NCBI RefSeq assembly: GCF_020882245.1
Contig: NC_083598.1
Coordinates: forward strand, 87,487,714-87,551,713
DNA length: 64,000 nt
Origin: Rhopalosiphum padi
Lineage: Eukaryota; Arthropoda; Insecta; Hemiptera; Aphididae
Direction: 5' to 3'
The notes beneath the pieces are model-generated. The model did not search any database, was not told where the DNA came from, and saw only the letters and a list, made by a program, of their open reading frames with translations. The position numbers and the translations under genes are program-made. This document shows, piece after piece, positions 37,833-48,892 of the stretch. Within the stretch, counting starts at the first letter, position 1. Each line of letters starts with the position of its first letter.

Positions 37833-38808
37833 AGCATGACGTCCTCGTCCTAATCATTTTATTAATCGTCATCATCATCAGACGTCGTCGTTAAAATCTA
37901 TATCATTATAAAACCAATGAACGGGCGAATTACAAGTAATATATTTTTGTTTTACCTTGTATTTACTATTATTAAATAGAAAATTATAAGTCCATGCTTA
38001 CATCATCCAACATAAACCAAATTAAATTAACTAATCATTATTATTTATTACATACGTGACTACGTCCAGCATTAATACAATTGGAAGTATTTGGAACATT
38101 TGGAACCGAATAAAACTGATGAATTGTATACCAACAAATATTGGTATCGGTGGATAGCCGAATAGGGTCAATATTTTCAAAAGGTTACGACTTATGACTG
38201 TTACGAGTAGAAAGATATAAAGTCCTGCACTCCTGCGCCACTTTCCCCTTAAATTTTACATGAAGAATTATGGGAATGAATTATAGGCAACATGTAATAC
38301 GCCAATATTTGCGCCTCCCAAAACATTTCTTAAACTAGTTAAACTTATATGTATAGTTATATATATCCTTTAAAAAACGAACAATATAGTCATATAGGCA
38401 ACTTGCACTACAGAAATGAAACATTATCAATTATCATTTAGATATCACTATTCACTTTGAATTCTAGGCCGAGTGATGAATGTATTGATTTTACAATAAT
38501 TTTTTTATATATATGACAAAAATCAATAACAAATTTACGTTCGGGTAAAAATGCTTGAAAATAAGACATCTTAATCTTAAGGTCTACGAATGAAAATGAT
38601 GAAATAAACTTGTATCGTATTTTGTGACTGGTAAGTTATTTTGTGTAGGTAATATATTAATATGCTATTTATTGATAAGAAGATAAGAACTACAATATGT
38701 ATCTGATTATCTGAATGACATAACGATATTTTGAATTTCATATTTTCATATCTAAAATTCAATGATACATTTTAGTGTCAGACAAAATATTTTACACGTT
38801 TAAAAATT
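37833..38808. other. Spacer upstream of DYNLT2B
   Basis: AT-rich; contains the presumed promoter of the next gene but no motif that can be fixed. The short frame at 38577-38762 (minus) looks like chance. Confidence 0.4.
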
Positions 38809-40707
38809 ATGTCAACGAAACTTGAAGTAGAAAACGAAGTAGCTGTCAACGATAATAACAAATCACATGTTCATAATTTTCAAATTAGACCTACCCACAA
38901 TCAAAAGTAAGTCATATAATGAATTATGATACTAAAAAATAAAGTGTATTAAATTATAAATGTATGCTATTCTATACAATTTAAATATACCAATAATTTA
39001 TTTAAAAAAAATAAAAATACATTCATTGCTTGTTATTTTCAATACATTTTTAAAACTCATGATAATGCATATTACTATTAAACACTAAGCATATTATGTA
39101 TACATTATACACTCACAAATAGTTTTAATTTATTTAAAATTTTCAATAAAACGATCACAATATTATATTAAAATGTGTAAATAGACAAATTCCAAAACAA
39201 TTATATAACATTATTATTTTTATTTGGTAATTTTACATTATATATAGCATTGATAATTAATTTTATATTACTCATAACTTTATTTTAAATGTAAAGGCTC
39301 ATACAATATTGAGAATGTTTATGAAAATGGATCAGTCTTTAAAATAATTTAATTCCGCAATAAGATTGTAGTGCATTATAAAAACGCTTCTCCAAATTTG
39401 AATTTAATGTTCTTACAATAAAAAACATTGTTTTATTATTCTTAAAATGTTATTTTTATCTCAAGTCCATTACATTGATACCTAGATTACCTAATACTTT
39501 TTAATTATATAGTATGATTATGCAATTTAAGCCTTGGTTTTCTCAAACTCTTAATAGTATTACAAGTACATATGGTAAAGGGTAATATATACAAGACTTA
39601 GTAGTTGGTAATAGTAATACTGAAAATACCTTGTTTAGATAATATTATACTGTATATAATTATATTCATAAATGTAAAATTTTTAATTTGCTTTTGATTT
39701 TTTTAGATTCAAAACACATTTGGCAAAAGAAGCTATTCAAGAAACTCTTTTGAAACATCTAAAAGATAAAGAGTATAGTCAAATTCAAGCTGAAGTACTT
39801 AGCAAAACTATTGCAAGTGAAATCAAGGATAGACTTAAAGGTTTTGTTTATTTTCATTGACAAATTAATAAATTTAATATTATGTTCAGTAGTAATTTTA
39901 AAATACATTTTGAATATTATTATAATATATATTATACTATTTTCAACAGTAAAATTATATATACATTATTTTAGTAGATAAAATAAATTAATAAATTATT
40001 ATTTGTTGTTGTGTGATGAACTATTTTAATTTATAGATCAGTGTTTGGATACCCGTTACAAGTTAATGGTACAAGTTGTTTTGGGTGAACGACACGGTGC
40101 TGGTACAAAAGTTGGTGCTCGTTGTATTTGGGATGCTGATACTGACACACAAGCTTCTGATCAATTTTTGAATGTAAACTCATTAAATATTTTTATTCTA
40201 TATTAAAAAATATTGAAGTATACATTTTCTCAACAACGTTATTATTCTTAATAGAATATATATAAGTATTAATGAAGCCTTGAAGGTTTCAGTAATTTTA
40301 AATTAAATAACATTTTATGAATCAAAAAATACATAACAATTTTTTTTTAATTGATCCACTAGGATACAGTCATATATATTTTAATTCATGAAATAATATA
40401 ATCTTAACAGTTATTATTAATAATTTCATTCATGAACAAAATATAAATAGTTCTTCCTATTTAGTAGTTAACTGTATAAATAATTTAGTATTATTGTTTA
40501 AGATTGGTAATTAATAATTTGAATAAATGTTTATATTATTAAATTTTTATCGATAATAGATATTAAATATAGATATAATATATATAAATATATATATTAG
40601 ATATTAATATCAGTCATATCATCAGACTTTCTGTAAATAGAATATATTTTTTGTTTCAGGAAACTATATTTTGTATGGCAGCTGTGTTTGCTGTGTATTT
40701 TTATTGA
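38809..40707 (+). CDS. DYNLT2B: Tctex1-type dynein light chain DYNLT2B (TCTEX1D2)
   Basis: DYNLT2B is a light chain of the dynein-2 motor that drives retrograde transport in cilia. Exons 38809-38906, 39707-39840, 40037-40173 and 40660-40707 join with consistent phases (2, 1, 0) into 138 residues, the usual length. After a short divergent N-terminus (MSTKLEVENEVAVNDN) comes FQIRPTHNQKFK, the start of the Tctex1 fold. The helices are in exon 2, and exon 3 holds RYKLMVQVVLGERHGAG and CIWDADTDTQASDQFLN. The WDADTD signature and the last exon ETIFCMAAVFAVYFY are typical of this subfamily rather than DYNLT1/3. In an aphid the expected sites are chordotonal and olfactory cilia and sperm. The stop lies 192 bases before the DTWD2 start, so the two genes are tightly packed. 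Confidence 0.92.
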
Positions 40708-40899
40708 TAAATCAAATGCATAGTTTATTTTAATTTAGTAATCTTGGTAAGTTACTACTATATCATTTATTATTTTTTTTTTTTTTTTTTTTTGGTTTAA
40801 ATGGTTTTTATTAATGATATTACAATGAACCAATGTTATTTAAATATAGGAAATATAATAACAAGCATTAAATTAAACAAATTTAATATTTTGATCATC
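40708..40899 (+). promoter_or_regulatory. Compact 192-bp spacer between DYNLT2B and DTWD2
   Basis: The whole interval must hold the DYNLT2B 3' end and the DTWD2 promoter. It contains a pure T run of about 20 bases near 40775-40795 and no clear AATAAA. An ATG at 40801 is in frame with DTWD2, but the residues it would add are not conserved in the family, so the spacer is read as non-coding. Confidence 0.5.
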
Positions 40900-43254
40900 A
40901 TGTCTAACGAAGAGGTTGATAATGTTTGGGATGATTTTATAAATTTACCTGCAGATCCTCCTGAAATGCGCCAAATATGTTTATCATGCGAGTAAGTTAA
41001 ATACAAAATACCAAGTATAAGAATGCTGTGTCCAAATGCTATTTGTTTACTTTGAAATCATGTTACTTTATTATTTCATTAAATATTTATATATATATAT
41101 ATGTTTATTTTAAACATAATCTTTTATAATTTACCTATTTAATTTATAAAGTATAGTATAAACATTAAACAGTATATCTATTATATACCTATTACATACA
41201 TTCATTTTTGCATTTTCAGGCGACCTCAAAATGTATGTTGGTGTAATTATTTGCCTGAAACAAGGCTAAAGCCAAAATGTAAAATCATTCTACTGCAACA
41301 CCCAGCAGAAGAAAAAAGAAGTCTTCGTACAGCTCCTATGTTGACATTGGGATTGGCGGAAGACAGTTGTGTTGTTTATAAAGGAAAAAAGTTTCCTACA
41401 AAAAAGTAAATATTTCTTCTTATTATTATTATTTATGTTAATAGTTAACTTTAATGGTTAGTTTTATATAAACATAAGTTTTAAATTAGTTATTTTTTTA
41501 AAGTATATGAATTACAAAAAATGTAATGATATAACTTGATATGTCTATATTTGAATTACTTAAAGACTTAATTAAAATTGCTGTTTAGATGGTATGTGCG
41601 TAAGAATATGACGTTTTATGTGTTAAATTTATATTATTTGATTCTAACCATCATATTATAATATTTTTTAATACCTAAACATCCTAAACTAGTAATTATT
41701 ATATTAATTATATTTTTATAAATATTATTTTAATAAAATCTTTTCCCTAATTGCCTTTAGAAATTATTAATTATTATATTTATTTATTTGTATTGACTTT
41801 TTTAAATTCTTGAGTAATGACTGGTTATGGGTACTGTAAATATTTTATTAAGAAAAATAACATCTGCTACATTACGTTTTTTTTCAGACATGTTGGCCTA
41901 TGGGATATATTATCGTCCAAACATTCTGTTTTATTGTATCCTTCTAAGAAAGCAATAGATATAGTCGACCTACCAAAAGACACAGAACTCCATAATTTGG
42001 TTATACTTGATGGCACTTGGCCACAAGCAAAAGCAATATATAACAATACACAGCTGCTTCAATCTATGATACATGTTAGTATTTAAGCAATTTAATTTAT
42101 TTATATATAAATCACCAAAATCAATTTAGATTATAGAGTAATATAGAGTTATTATAATCAGATATCTTTATCTTGCATCAACACTTTAGTGAAGATAAAT
42201 TATGATTGTGTATCATACAATTATAAATTATACATGTTATGGACCTTTGTCAATTTTACGTTCTACCTACTCAAACCTAGTGCAATGTTGCCATTGTTCA
42301 TAATCATGATAATTTGTGAAATAGCTTATTTTAGGAAATTTTTGTTTATATTTGCTTAAATATTAAAGTAAATCTACCTATTATCAAACATAAAGGTAAG
42401 ATCTATACTCTGGCTGAAATAACAAGATGACATTATTTTGTAAGTTTTCGTGCAGCAGGTTTTATATTGGCATATTCTGTATTCCTACTTTTAATGCCAT
42501 TTGGGCATGCTTGAAAAAATTTGTTTTGACCACGTCCACTGTACACAACTGGTCATATTATTCCTGTTCAGCCGGTTCAGGTATAGGGTATCTCATAAGT
42601 TTTTATTAATATTTTAATTTTAAAGTAAGATATGAGAATGTTAAAGTTGTAATATTTTATATAGCTATAATTCACTTTAAAATGATAATATTAACAATAG
42701 CCTTTAAATGGCCTAAATAATATTCTTACCTCTAAGTTTGATAATAGGTAAATTAACTGAAATATCAAACTATCAAAGCTAACAACATAAAATGGATTCT
42801 ACTGAACTAACTCAAATTTGCTATGTTGTATATGTATGTTAGACTGAGATAGAATTAATCTTAAGAAGGATGTGTAGATATGTTATCTCAGTCTAACATA
42901 CATACATAGTAAAATTTTATTTAAGATTTAAATAAGTTTTATAATCACATGTTTTATTCAATAATATAGGTCAAATTAATGCACAAATATGAAAGTCATT
43001 ATATTATCAGGACCCAACCTACAGATGGATGTCTTTCTACATTAGAAACTGCAATTGAAGCATTAACAGTATTAGAAAACGACGAATCATACAAAAATAT
43101 ATTGCTGAAGCCCTTAAATGCTCTATGTAATTTTCAACTTCAGCATGGTGCTGTAACACATCAAAGCAAAGAATTTAAAAAACGAAATCGAACTTATCCA
43201 AAATTAATAGGAAGACGACTTCGGCAATATCTAGATGACGGTGATGACTGTTAA
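40900..43254 (+). CDS. DTWD2: DTWD2, tRNA-uridine aminocarboxypropyltransferase
   Basis: DTW/TDD-family enzymes move the 3-amino-3-carboxypropyl group of S-adenosylmethionine to N3 of D-loop uridines in tRNA (acp3U); DTWD2 acts on positions 20a/20b in mammals. Exons 40900-40991, 41220-41405, 41888-42074 and 42970-43254 (phases 2, 2, 0) give 249 residues. CLSCERPQNVCWC near residues 27-39 is the four-cysteine zinc site; ILLQHPAEEKRSLRTAPML is the conserved region that follows; LVILDGTWPQAKAIY carries the D-x-T-W signature that names the family; and IRTQPTDGCLSTLETAIEAL is the conserved C-terminal block. The protein is shorter than the human one (298) mainly at the N-terminus. Start chosen at MSNEEVDNVWDDF, because upstream in-frame residues from 40801 are AT-rich and unlike the family. 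The third intron contains a MITE-like inverted repeat. Intact and likely functional. Confidence 0.94.
42365..42910. mobile_element. Inverted-repeat element in DTWD2 intron 3, related to the 37148 element
   Basis: CTACCTATTATCAAACATAA near 42376 faces TTTGATAATAGGTAAATTAA near 42738, the same inner inverted repeat seen in the element at 37148. At its right side GTATGTTAGACTGAGATA (about 42835) pairs with TATCTCAGTCTAACATAC (about 42885), forming a strong hairpin of 18-bp arms. Outer boundaries are uncertain and no target duplication was found. Confidence 0.55.
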
Positions 43255-43472
43255 TGTAATTACTTTTAGATAAATAATAATTATTATTGTTATTTTGGTG
43301 ATGTCCCAATTAATTGTCATTAATTATTATTTATTATTTATACAATGAAAACAATTGTTAACAGACATTTTATTAAAATTATATATTTTTTGTAAATTTT
43401 CTATCTAAATATATTGTACAATTAAATAATTTATATTTCTATCATGCACAAAAAAAAAAGTATATATCTGCA

Positions 43473-43478
43473 AATAAA
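43473..43478 (+). terminator. Candidate poly(A) signal of DTWD2
   Basis: AATAAA 219 bases after the DTWD2 stop, followed by a T/G-rich stretch (CTTTTCGTTTATTGT), the usual downstream context. Confidence 0.5.
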
Positions 43479-43992
43479 CTTTTCGTTTATTGTATATTAA
43501 TTGTATCTTTTTAATTTTAACTCATAGATCATATTATTCATTAAACATTAATAATGACCAGAGTATACTTTATGGAAGCACATTTTATTAGGTAAAATGA
43601 TGTTTGTTGATAATATATCGTGTAGGTACGTTTTATTTTCAATTTTATTATTTTACCTATAGTTAAACAAGGCATCTGTGGCAGCTGTCCTATGGTCTAT
43701 ATGTTACAATACTGAAGAAAATTTCAGTAACACATACAATTTTTCAGGAGAATGATGGTGGTTGGATATCTGGTATTTAATAATGATTACTATTCATTAA
43801 CACATGATAGAATAACATGAGTTTATTTAAAAAGGTAGACAAGTGGCCAGTGGGTATCACTCTGTTCACTGTTGTACTTTGTAGTTTGTACAGTAGATGT
43901 CAAGAAATCACTGTGAATTGTGATGAATGTTTTAAGTTTGAATTCAAATAATTCAATCATTGAATATAATATAAACATATAGATAGTATTAT
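43479..43992. other. Spacer downstream of DTWD2
   Basis: Nothing recognised apart from the left target duplication of the next MITE at 43985-43992. Confidence 0.5.
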
Positions 43993-44251
43993 CATAGTTG
44001 GATGGCAACTTGCGGATCGTGGGCCACATGTAGATCTCCGAGATCTCGTCATCGTCATATACGGTTCGCCTCTTTATAAAATCAAAATTTTCTTATTATT
44101 ATGATTATGAATTTTAATTTTTTATAGGTTTACATTTATAAAAATAATTAAATTGTATAAAATGTAGACATTTTGGCTCATGCCGCTCATGGTATTTTAT
44201 TTATCAATGTGGCCTCAGCCCGTGAACTTATTTATGTTGGCCACCCCGATA
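43993..44251. mobile_element. hAT-like MITE (about 259 bp)
   Basis: Left part TTGGATGGCAACTTGCGG with GGGCCACATG, right part GCCCGTGAACTT...GTTGGCCACCCC. These are the facing ends typical of hAT elements with GTGGCCAAC-type termini. AGTATTAT at 43985-43992 and 44252-44259 is an exact 8-bp duplication. The terminal repeats themselves are degraded (ATAG-TTGGATGG against TATCGGGGTGG), so it is an old copy. Confidence 0.65.
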
Positions 44252-44752
44252 AGTATTATATATTTTGTATCATTATTAATGATTCATTATAATATAAGTT
44301 TTTTATTTAAAACAAAAATAAAATGTTTCCTGGAAAGTCAGTAATTTTTTATAACTGTTTGAAGTTAAATTTTTACGACATTGGATATGCACGCGTATAA
44401 TAATTATTTATTCTCAAACGGTTTTTTAACGAAATTTAAAAAATGTACGTAAGTTTCTTATTCTATAAACGACAACAATAACATATTGGTCGCTAGATCA
44501 AAATTCTTGAAAATGTTGTACAAGATCCCACATAAGTTGTTCAAATATTATAGTAGGTAGGTATATAATTGTTTAAAAAATACATAAGTATAGGCAGGCC
44601 GTATTAACCTAGGTGCAAAAGGAACATTTGCTCCAAGTGAAAAAATTTTGAAGAGCGGCAAAACATTTAAACTATACCTATCTGAAAAATAAAATGTTAC
44701 ATTACTTTTTATAAATAATTTTTTTGTTTTATGCCTGAAAAATGTATATAAA

Positions 44753-45137
44753 TTTTTTTTTTTTTTTTTTTTATTGAACAAAAAGAAACATCGGCTACAA
44801 AGATATTAGTTATAGTAGTACATTATTTTTTTTTTTTTTAATTTTTAATATTTTACATTTTGTATAAAAATTCTTAAATTAGGTTGTACAGTTTGGTTTC
44901 CTTTAAGAAGTTGACTATGTTAATATTTGATTGGAGGTCTGGTTGTAGAGCTTCACTAAGTTGATATGGAATGGAGTGTTTGGATCTTGAGTCTGCGTAC
45001 TTGGAACAATCAATGATTATATGTTTGACAGTGAACTCCACTCCGCATGTTTTGCAAATGGGAGGGTCTTTTCTAGCCATAAAGATAAGGTAGTTATGTG
45101 TTGCGAAGGTATGCCCAATTCGAAGACGATTTATTAA
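44753..45137 (-). mobile_element. 5'-truncated jockey-like LINE (3' end only)
   Basis: On the minus strand the frame from about 45135 to 44874 reads RLRIGHTFATHNYL then ICKTCGVEFTVKHIIIDC. This is the post-RNase H zinc-knuckle segment found at the C-terminus of insect jockey-type ORF2 proteins. The stop is followed by about 100 bases of 3' UTR and a poly-A of about 19 bases (plus-strand T run at 44753-44772). Only the last 85 or so codons remain, the usual outcome of incomplete reverse transcription. Left of the T run, 44590-44640 (GGCCGTATTAACCTAGGTGC) resembles one end of another DNA element. Confidence 0.8.
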
Positions 45138-45502
45138 TATTAATAAATATTAATATATAAAATTAAGTTTTACCCGTGTGTACGAATGTGCGATAACAAT
45201 ATAAAACGGCCGAAGTTCAATACACACAACACACCAACACCGCAACCTACCATATAATAATATTATATAATATATAATAAGATAGTATTCTATACTCTGT
45301 AATCCACATCTATAAGATAAGAAAAAATTGTTATTTGTGTGACAAGTTTTCATTTGTATTAACGTATATATTGCATATTTCCGAAACGAATAGTTTTAAA
45401 TTAACCAAATTCAATATTTTTCCACCATTACTCAATTTTTTTTCGCGTACCCCTTGAAATCATCGCGAGTACCCCTAGGGGTACGCGTACCCCCGGTTGG
45501 GA
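45138..45502. other. Spacer with a GC-rich, self-complementary end-like segment
   Basis: Mostly AT-rich. At about 45440-45500 there is a sharp change to GC-rich sequence: GCGTACCCCTTGAAATC, then GTACCCCTAGGGGTAC (a perfect 16-bp palindrome), then GCGTACCCCCGGTTGGG. The last part looks like one terminus of a hAT-like element with GGGGTACGC subterminal repeats; the other terminus was not found. Confidence 0.45.
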
Positions 45503-45563
45503 TATAATTATATAATAAATGTATATACTAACCGTTAGTGTATACATTTATTATATAATTATA
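45503..45563. repeat. 61-bp near-perfect palindrome
   Basis: Left arm 45503-45532 and right arm 45534-45563 are 30-base reverse complements with one mismatch (T against C at position 25 of the arm) around a single central C at 45533. It can fold as a hairpin with almost no loop or extrude as a cruciform. It directly abuts the GC-rich end-like segment at 45440-45500. Confidence 0.92.
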
Positions 45564-45789
45564 ACTAACTAATAAGTTTTCCTTAGGTATTGTAAAATGT
45601 TTTGAGCGTAATAAATTAGTATATAAAGTAATTTTAAGCACAATTGATAAACTGTTATTTTAACCACTATATTATATATTTCATCGTCAAACGTCAAACC
45701 TGTATCTTGAAAGGTTTATTCGATTATTTTATCATAAATAGGTACCTATATATAGCCACCAAGGACGCACTCAGGCTATGCAATCAAAA

Positions 45790-46300
45790 ATATTTTTGTT
45801 ACATCATTTTAAGTCCATAGAAACAAAGTTTTTCTAAAAAATATATATTTTTTTATCAAAATCATTGTTTAAAGTTTGTATTTATTTATTAATGCAACAT
45901 GCATTTTTTAATAGCATATTCCTAAGCAGAAAATGTTTCAGGATAGGTATTTCTATGCATAAAAATTGAAATTTGGACGAGTAATTTTTGAAGTCCAGAC
46001 ATTTAAAATATAGATGAATGGAGTAGTGTACCAATACTTTTTGGGGCACCTCCATATCACACCACACTACTTATCAATACTTTAAAATTTAATGCCTGTA
46101 ACTTAAAAACTATTTGTTCACGATTTCAATTTTTGTGCATCAAAGTACTCTGAAAAATATTATGCTTAAGAATACGTTATTGAAAATGCATATTGTAATT
46201 AATAAAATTAAAAATGATAATGATAAAAAAATAGTAAAAAATATATATTTTTTTAAAAAAACCTTGTTTTTATTGACTAAAAATTATAGAAGAAAAATTT
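45790..46300. mobile_element. Fold-back element with long diverged inverted arms
   Basis: The left half (about 45810-46000) pairs with the right half (about 46095-46290): TCTAAAAAATATATATTTTT against AAAAATATATATTTTTTTAA, AGCATATTCCTAAGCA against TGCTTAAGAATACGTT, and GCATAAAAATTGAAAT against ATTTCAATTTTTGTGC. Spacing is symmetric around about 46050. It has no coding content and no clear target duplication. The short open frames on both strands here are by-products of the arms. Confidence 0.7.
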
Positions 46301-46559
46301 TCAAAAAAAGTTTGTATAGTTTAATAAATAATGAGTGTTTTTGAAAAAAAGAGTCCTCATCCTTTATTTTTTTCATTGTACCAAAAATAAATAATTATTA
46401 CTATCTAATATTACAATATAATAAGAATTACTACAATGAATAATTCTGATTAAATACTTATGTTATCTTGAGCGACTATAATAATCATCAAATTCTAAAG
46501 GTACCCATTAGTGCCATATATTATAGCATACAGCATATATATCGTCCATCTCGATAGCC

Positions 46560-47191
46560 TATTTGGAGGTGTAGTGGTTTCGTCCCAGTCAGGTAAGGCG
46601 CGTAGAGAATTGCCAATAAGCAAATGTCCGGACAATTAAAACGGACATGTCAGAGGGATCGGTGGAAAGGGGTGTTAAAGGACGAGAATTTAATATTGCC
46701 TCAATTCGTACAAAAACTGTATTTAATTCTTCAAATGTGAGTGATACCTAATGTTTTGTATAAGTGTGTCTTAAATGATTTAACCGCCGCCTCCCACAAA
46801 CCACCAAAATGTGGTGAACGGGGCGGAATATAAAGTGCCATTGGATTCCACGTTTTGCTGTTGCGGCGATGACCTGGTGCTGATGCTCCTTGGATAAAAA
46901 TAGTGTCTTCAATTCTTGCAGCTGGCGATTCGCGGCTACAAATTAGTGGCATTGTCCGAGTAAATGTCGGTACATAACCCACGCCGATCGCAAAATCTCT
47001 GTAGCGCGTTTAAAAATGATTGCGTGGTTAAATCGCCGACTAATTCCACGTGCATCGCTTTGGTTGCCAAACATATACCCAAATACAAGCTTAGTAAATA
47101 CGCTTTGTTAGTAGGCGCGTTTCGGCGCAAACTAGCTTTAATATAAAATGGTCCGACATAATCCACTCCGACCTTTGAAAATGCCCTAGAT
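46560..47191 (-). pseudogene. BEL/Pao integrase core, broken
   Basis: The minus strand gives VDYVGPFYIKASLRR, LATKAMHVELVGDLTTQSFL and DRRGLCTDIYSDNATNL, carrying the first two catalytic aspartates of a DDE integrase. After a frame break comes WNPMALYIPPRSPHFGGLWE, which holds the region of the third acidic residue. RIEAILNSRPLTPLSTDPSD follows near 46680. Frame changes near 46980 and 46735 show it is inactive. Confidence 0.88.
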
Positions 47192-47510
47192 CAGCGTTTC
47201 TCAAAGTGTGGGTCGCGGCCCACTGTTGGGTCGTCAGTCAATTTTTAGTGGGTCGTGAACAATTTTTTGAATTATGATATCAATGCTGTTATTAACCATA
47301 ACAGAAAACAAGCACATATTTCGCATACACCTCATTATTAAAAATACATTTATAAAAATAAATTAGTTATAAACCTATAAAATACTAAATATATATTACA
47401 AATTTATACATATTTATATAATACAAATTTTGTTTTTTATAAAGAGTGGGTCATGAAAGATTTTTCAGGGTAAATTTGGGCCGCGGTACTAAAAAGATTG
47501 AGAACCACTG
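47192..47510. mobile_element. hAT-type MITE, copy 2 (319 bp), nested in BEL/Pao
   Basis: Same family as 3763-4100: begins CAGCGTTTCTCAAAGTGTGG and ends AGATTGAGAACCACTG, with a few substitutions and a short internal deletion near 47440. The duplication CCCTAGAT at 47184-47191 and 47511-47518 is exact and lies within integrase coding sequence, so the insertion postdates the retrotransposon. Confidence 0.95.
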
Positions 47511-48253
47511 CCCTAGATGGTTCGACGCGAACCTTCGGCAAGTCGCCCATTATAGGTTGCACGACAATAGGAGGGTATCTAAAACATTTTACACACTGGT
47601 GCGCGATTGTGCGTGCAATATTTCGCCCATTCAAAGGCCAACATCTTACGCGAACCGACGCCAACATTGCTTGGGGGCCGCCGTTCATGCAAAAATATTA
47701 ACCTAGTAAAATTAGGTACTCTTTGCCGGTAATACGATAGGGTGCCGTTGACTCGTGTCCAGCGTGGATGCATTTTTTAACCGGCCAGCCACCCTTATTA
47801 AATTATTTTCGTCGATAAAAGGATTCAGATGGCGCAATGAACTTTTACAATGTACCAAATGTGAATTTCGTAAATCTGATATTTCTTTATAAAAATATGT
47901 CGGTCGCCTGTATTTGTTTAATTATACAAAGGTTGGCTGCGTCGTATACTCGTTTGCTAGTATTGGTCCGTAGGATCTATCAGTGCACTTCGAGAGCGCG
48001 TTGCGCACGAAACGTCTGCAGTACGCCGTAACGCGTATTAATTTCGTGAGCGACGAATATCGATTGAAAAACGATTCATCGCGATCGTCGGTGGTCGTTG
48101 CGTAAGGTATTGTGGTTTTTGATTCTGCGATAACCCTTTCACATGAAATAATGCTTTTATCATTTTTCGGCCAATAGGATGGGTCGGATGATAGCCATTC
48201 TGGTCCATTCCACCACATTTTAAGATTTTCAATTTGACTTGGGCAACATCCAC
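47511..48253 (-). pseudogene. BEL/Pao RNase H-to-integrase linker and integrase zinc region, broken
   Basis: The minus strand contains MWWNGPEWLSSDPSYWP (the conserved segment after RNase H), TKLIRVTAYCRRFVRNAL, and then GGPQAMLASVRVRCWPLNGR with CVKCFRYPPIVVQPIMGDLP, the H2C2-type integrase N-terminal region. These lie in different frames with stops between them. Confidence 0.82.
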
Positions 48254-48409
48254 GCGATACTATCTATATCTGCTGGGTTATCATGGGCGCCTACGCGGTT
48301 CCATTCGTGTGTATAGAAGTACGATCATGTATTTCCCCAACTCTATTGGCTACGAATGTTTTCACATTTGGACGACTGTGATGATATCCATGCCAAAACG
48401 ACCATCGAG

Positions 48410-48784
48410 TCAGACCAATAAAATGTGTTTTTTTTTTGGTGCATATTTGGACGCTAGGCGCGCTAGTAGTCCGTGGCTGCGAGTAATAATTCTAGTCGCG
48501 GTGGTATCGGTTTTTAACGGGGCGGCTACACGCGACTTCGGACAGATTAGATTCGTAGTGGTGCATTTATCATTAACGTTTACCACGCTTAAATACAAAC
48601 ACGTGCTGTATGCGATCGCAGATGAGTCCGAAAAACCGTGTAGCTGATTATCAGCTATCTCGTCGTCGCCGACTATGGACCTGTTGATGGCGAGTGAATT
48701 TAAATTGATCATTTTCCGACGGCTGTCCCTCCAATCCTTTTCGATGTCCGATGGTAATGCGGCATCCCAACTCGAATTTACCAT
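48410..48784 (-). pseudogene. BEL/Pao RNase H-like segment
   Basis: An uninterrupted 124-codon stretch with LHGFSDSSAIAYSTCLYL, the catalytic HGFSDAS-type motif of BEL/Pao RNase H, and SRVAAPLK downstream. It belongs to the same inactive element as its neighbours. Confidence 0.85.
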
Positions 48785-48892
48785 GCCATAGTCGTTGCAT
48801 TATTATTTTTAATTCAATTATGATTGGACTTATCGAGCCTGACGGATTAAATACGGACGAAATATCAGATAAGACGACACGTTTAGTAACGC

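Noticed and set aside
40801..40899. Upstream in-frame ATG for DTWD2
   Set aside because: The added 33 residues are rich in Ile, Asn and Lys and do not resemble DTWD2; the ATG at 40900 fits the family start.
46114..46344. Lys/Asn-rich frames at 45882-46067 and 46114-46344
   Set aside because: They arise from the two arms of a fold-back element with extreme AT content.
48234..48647. 137-codon plus-strand frame
   Set aside because: It is antisense to BEL/Pao RNase H and has no recognisable content.
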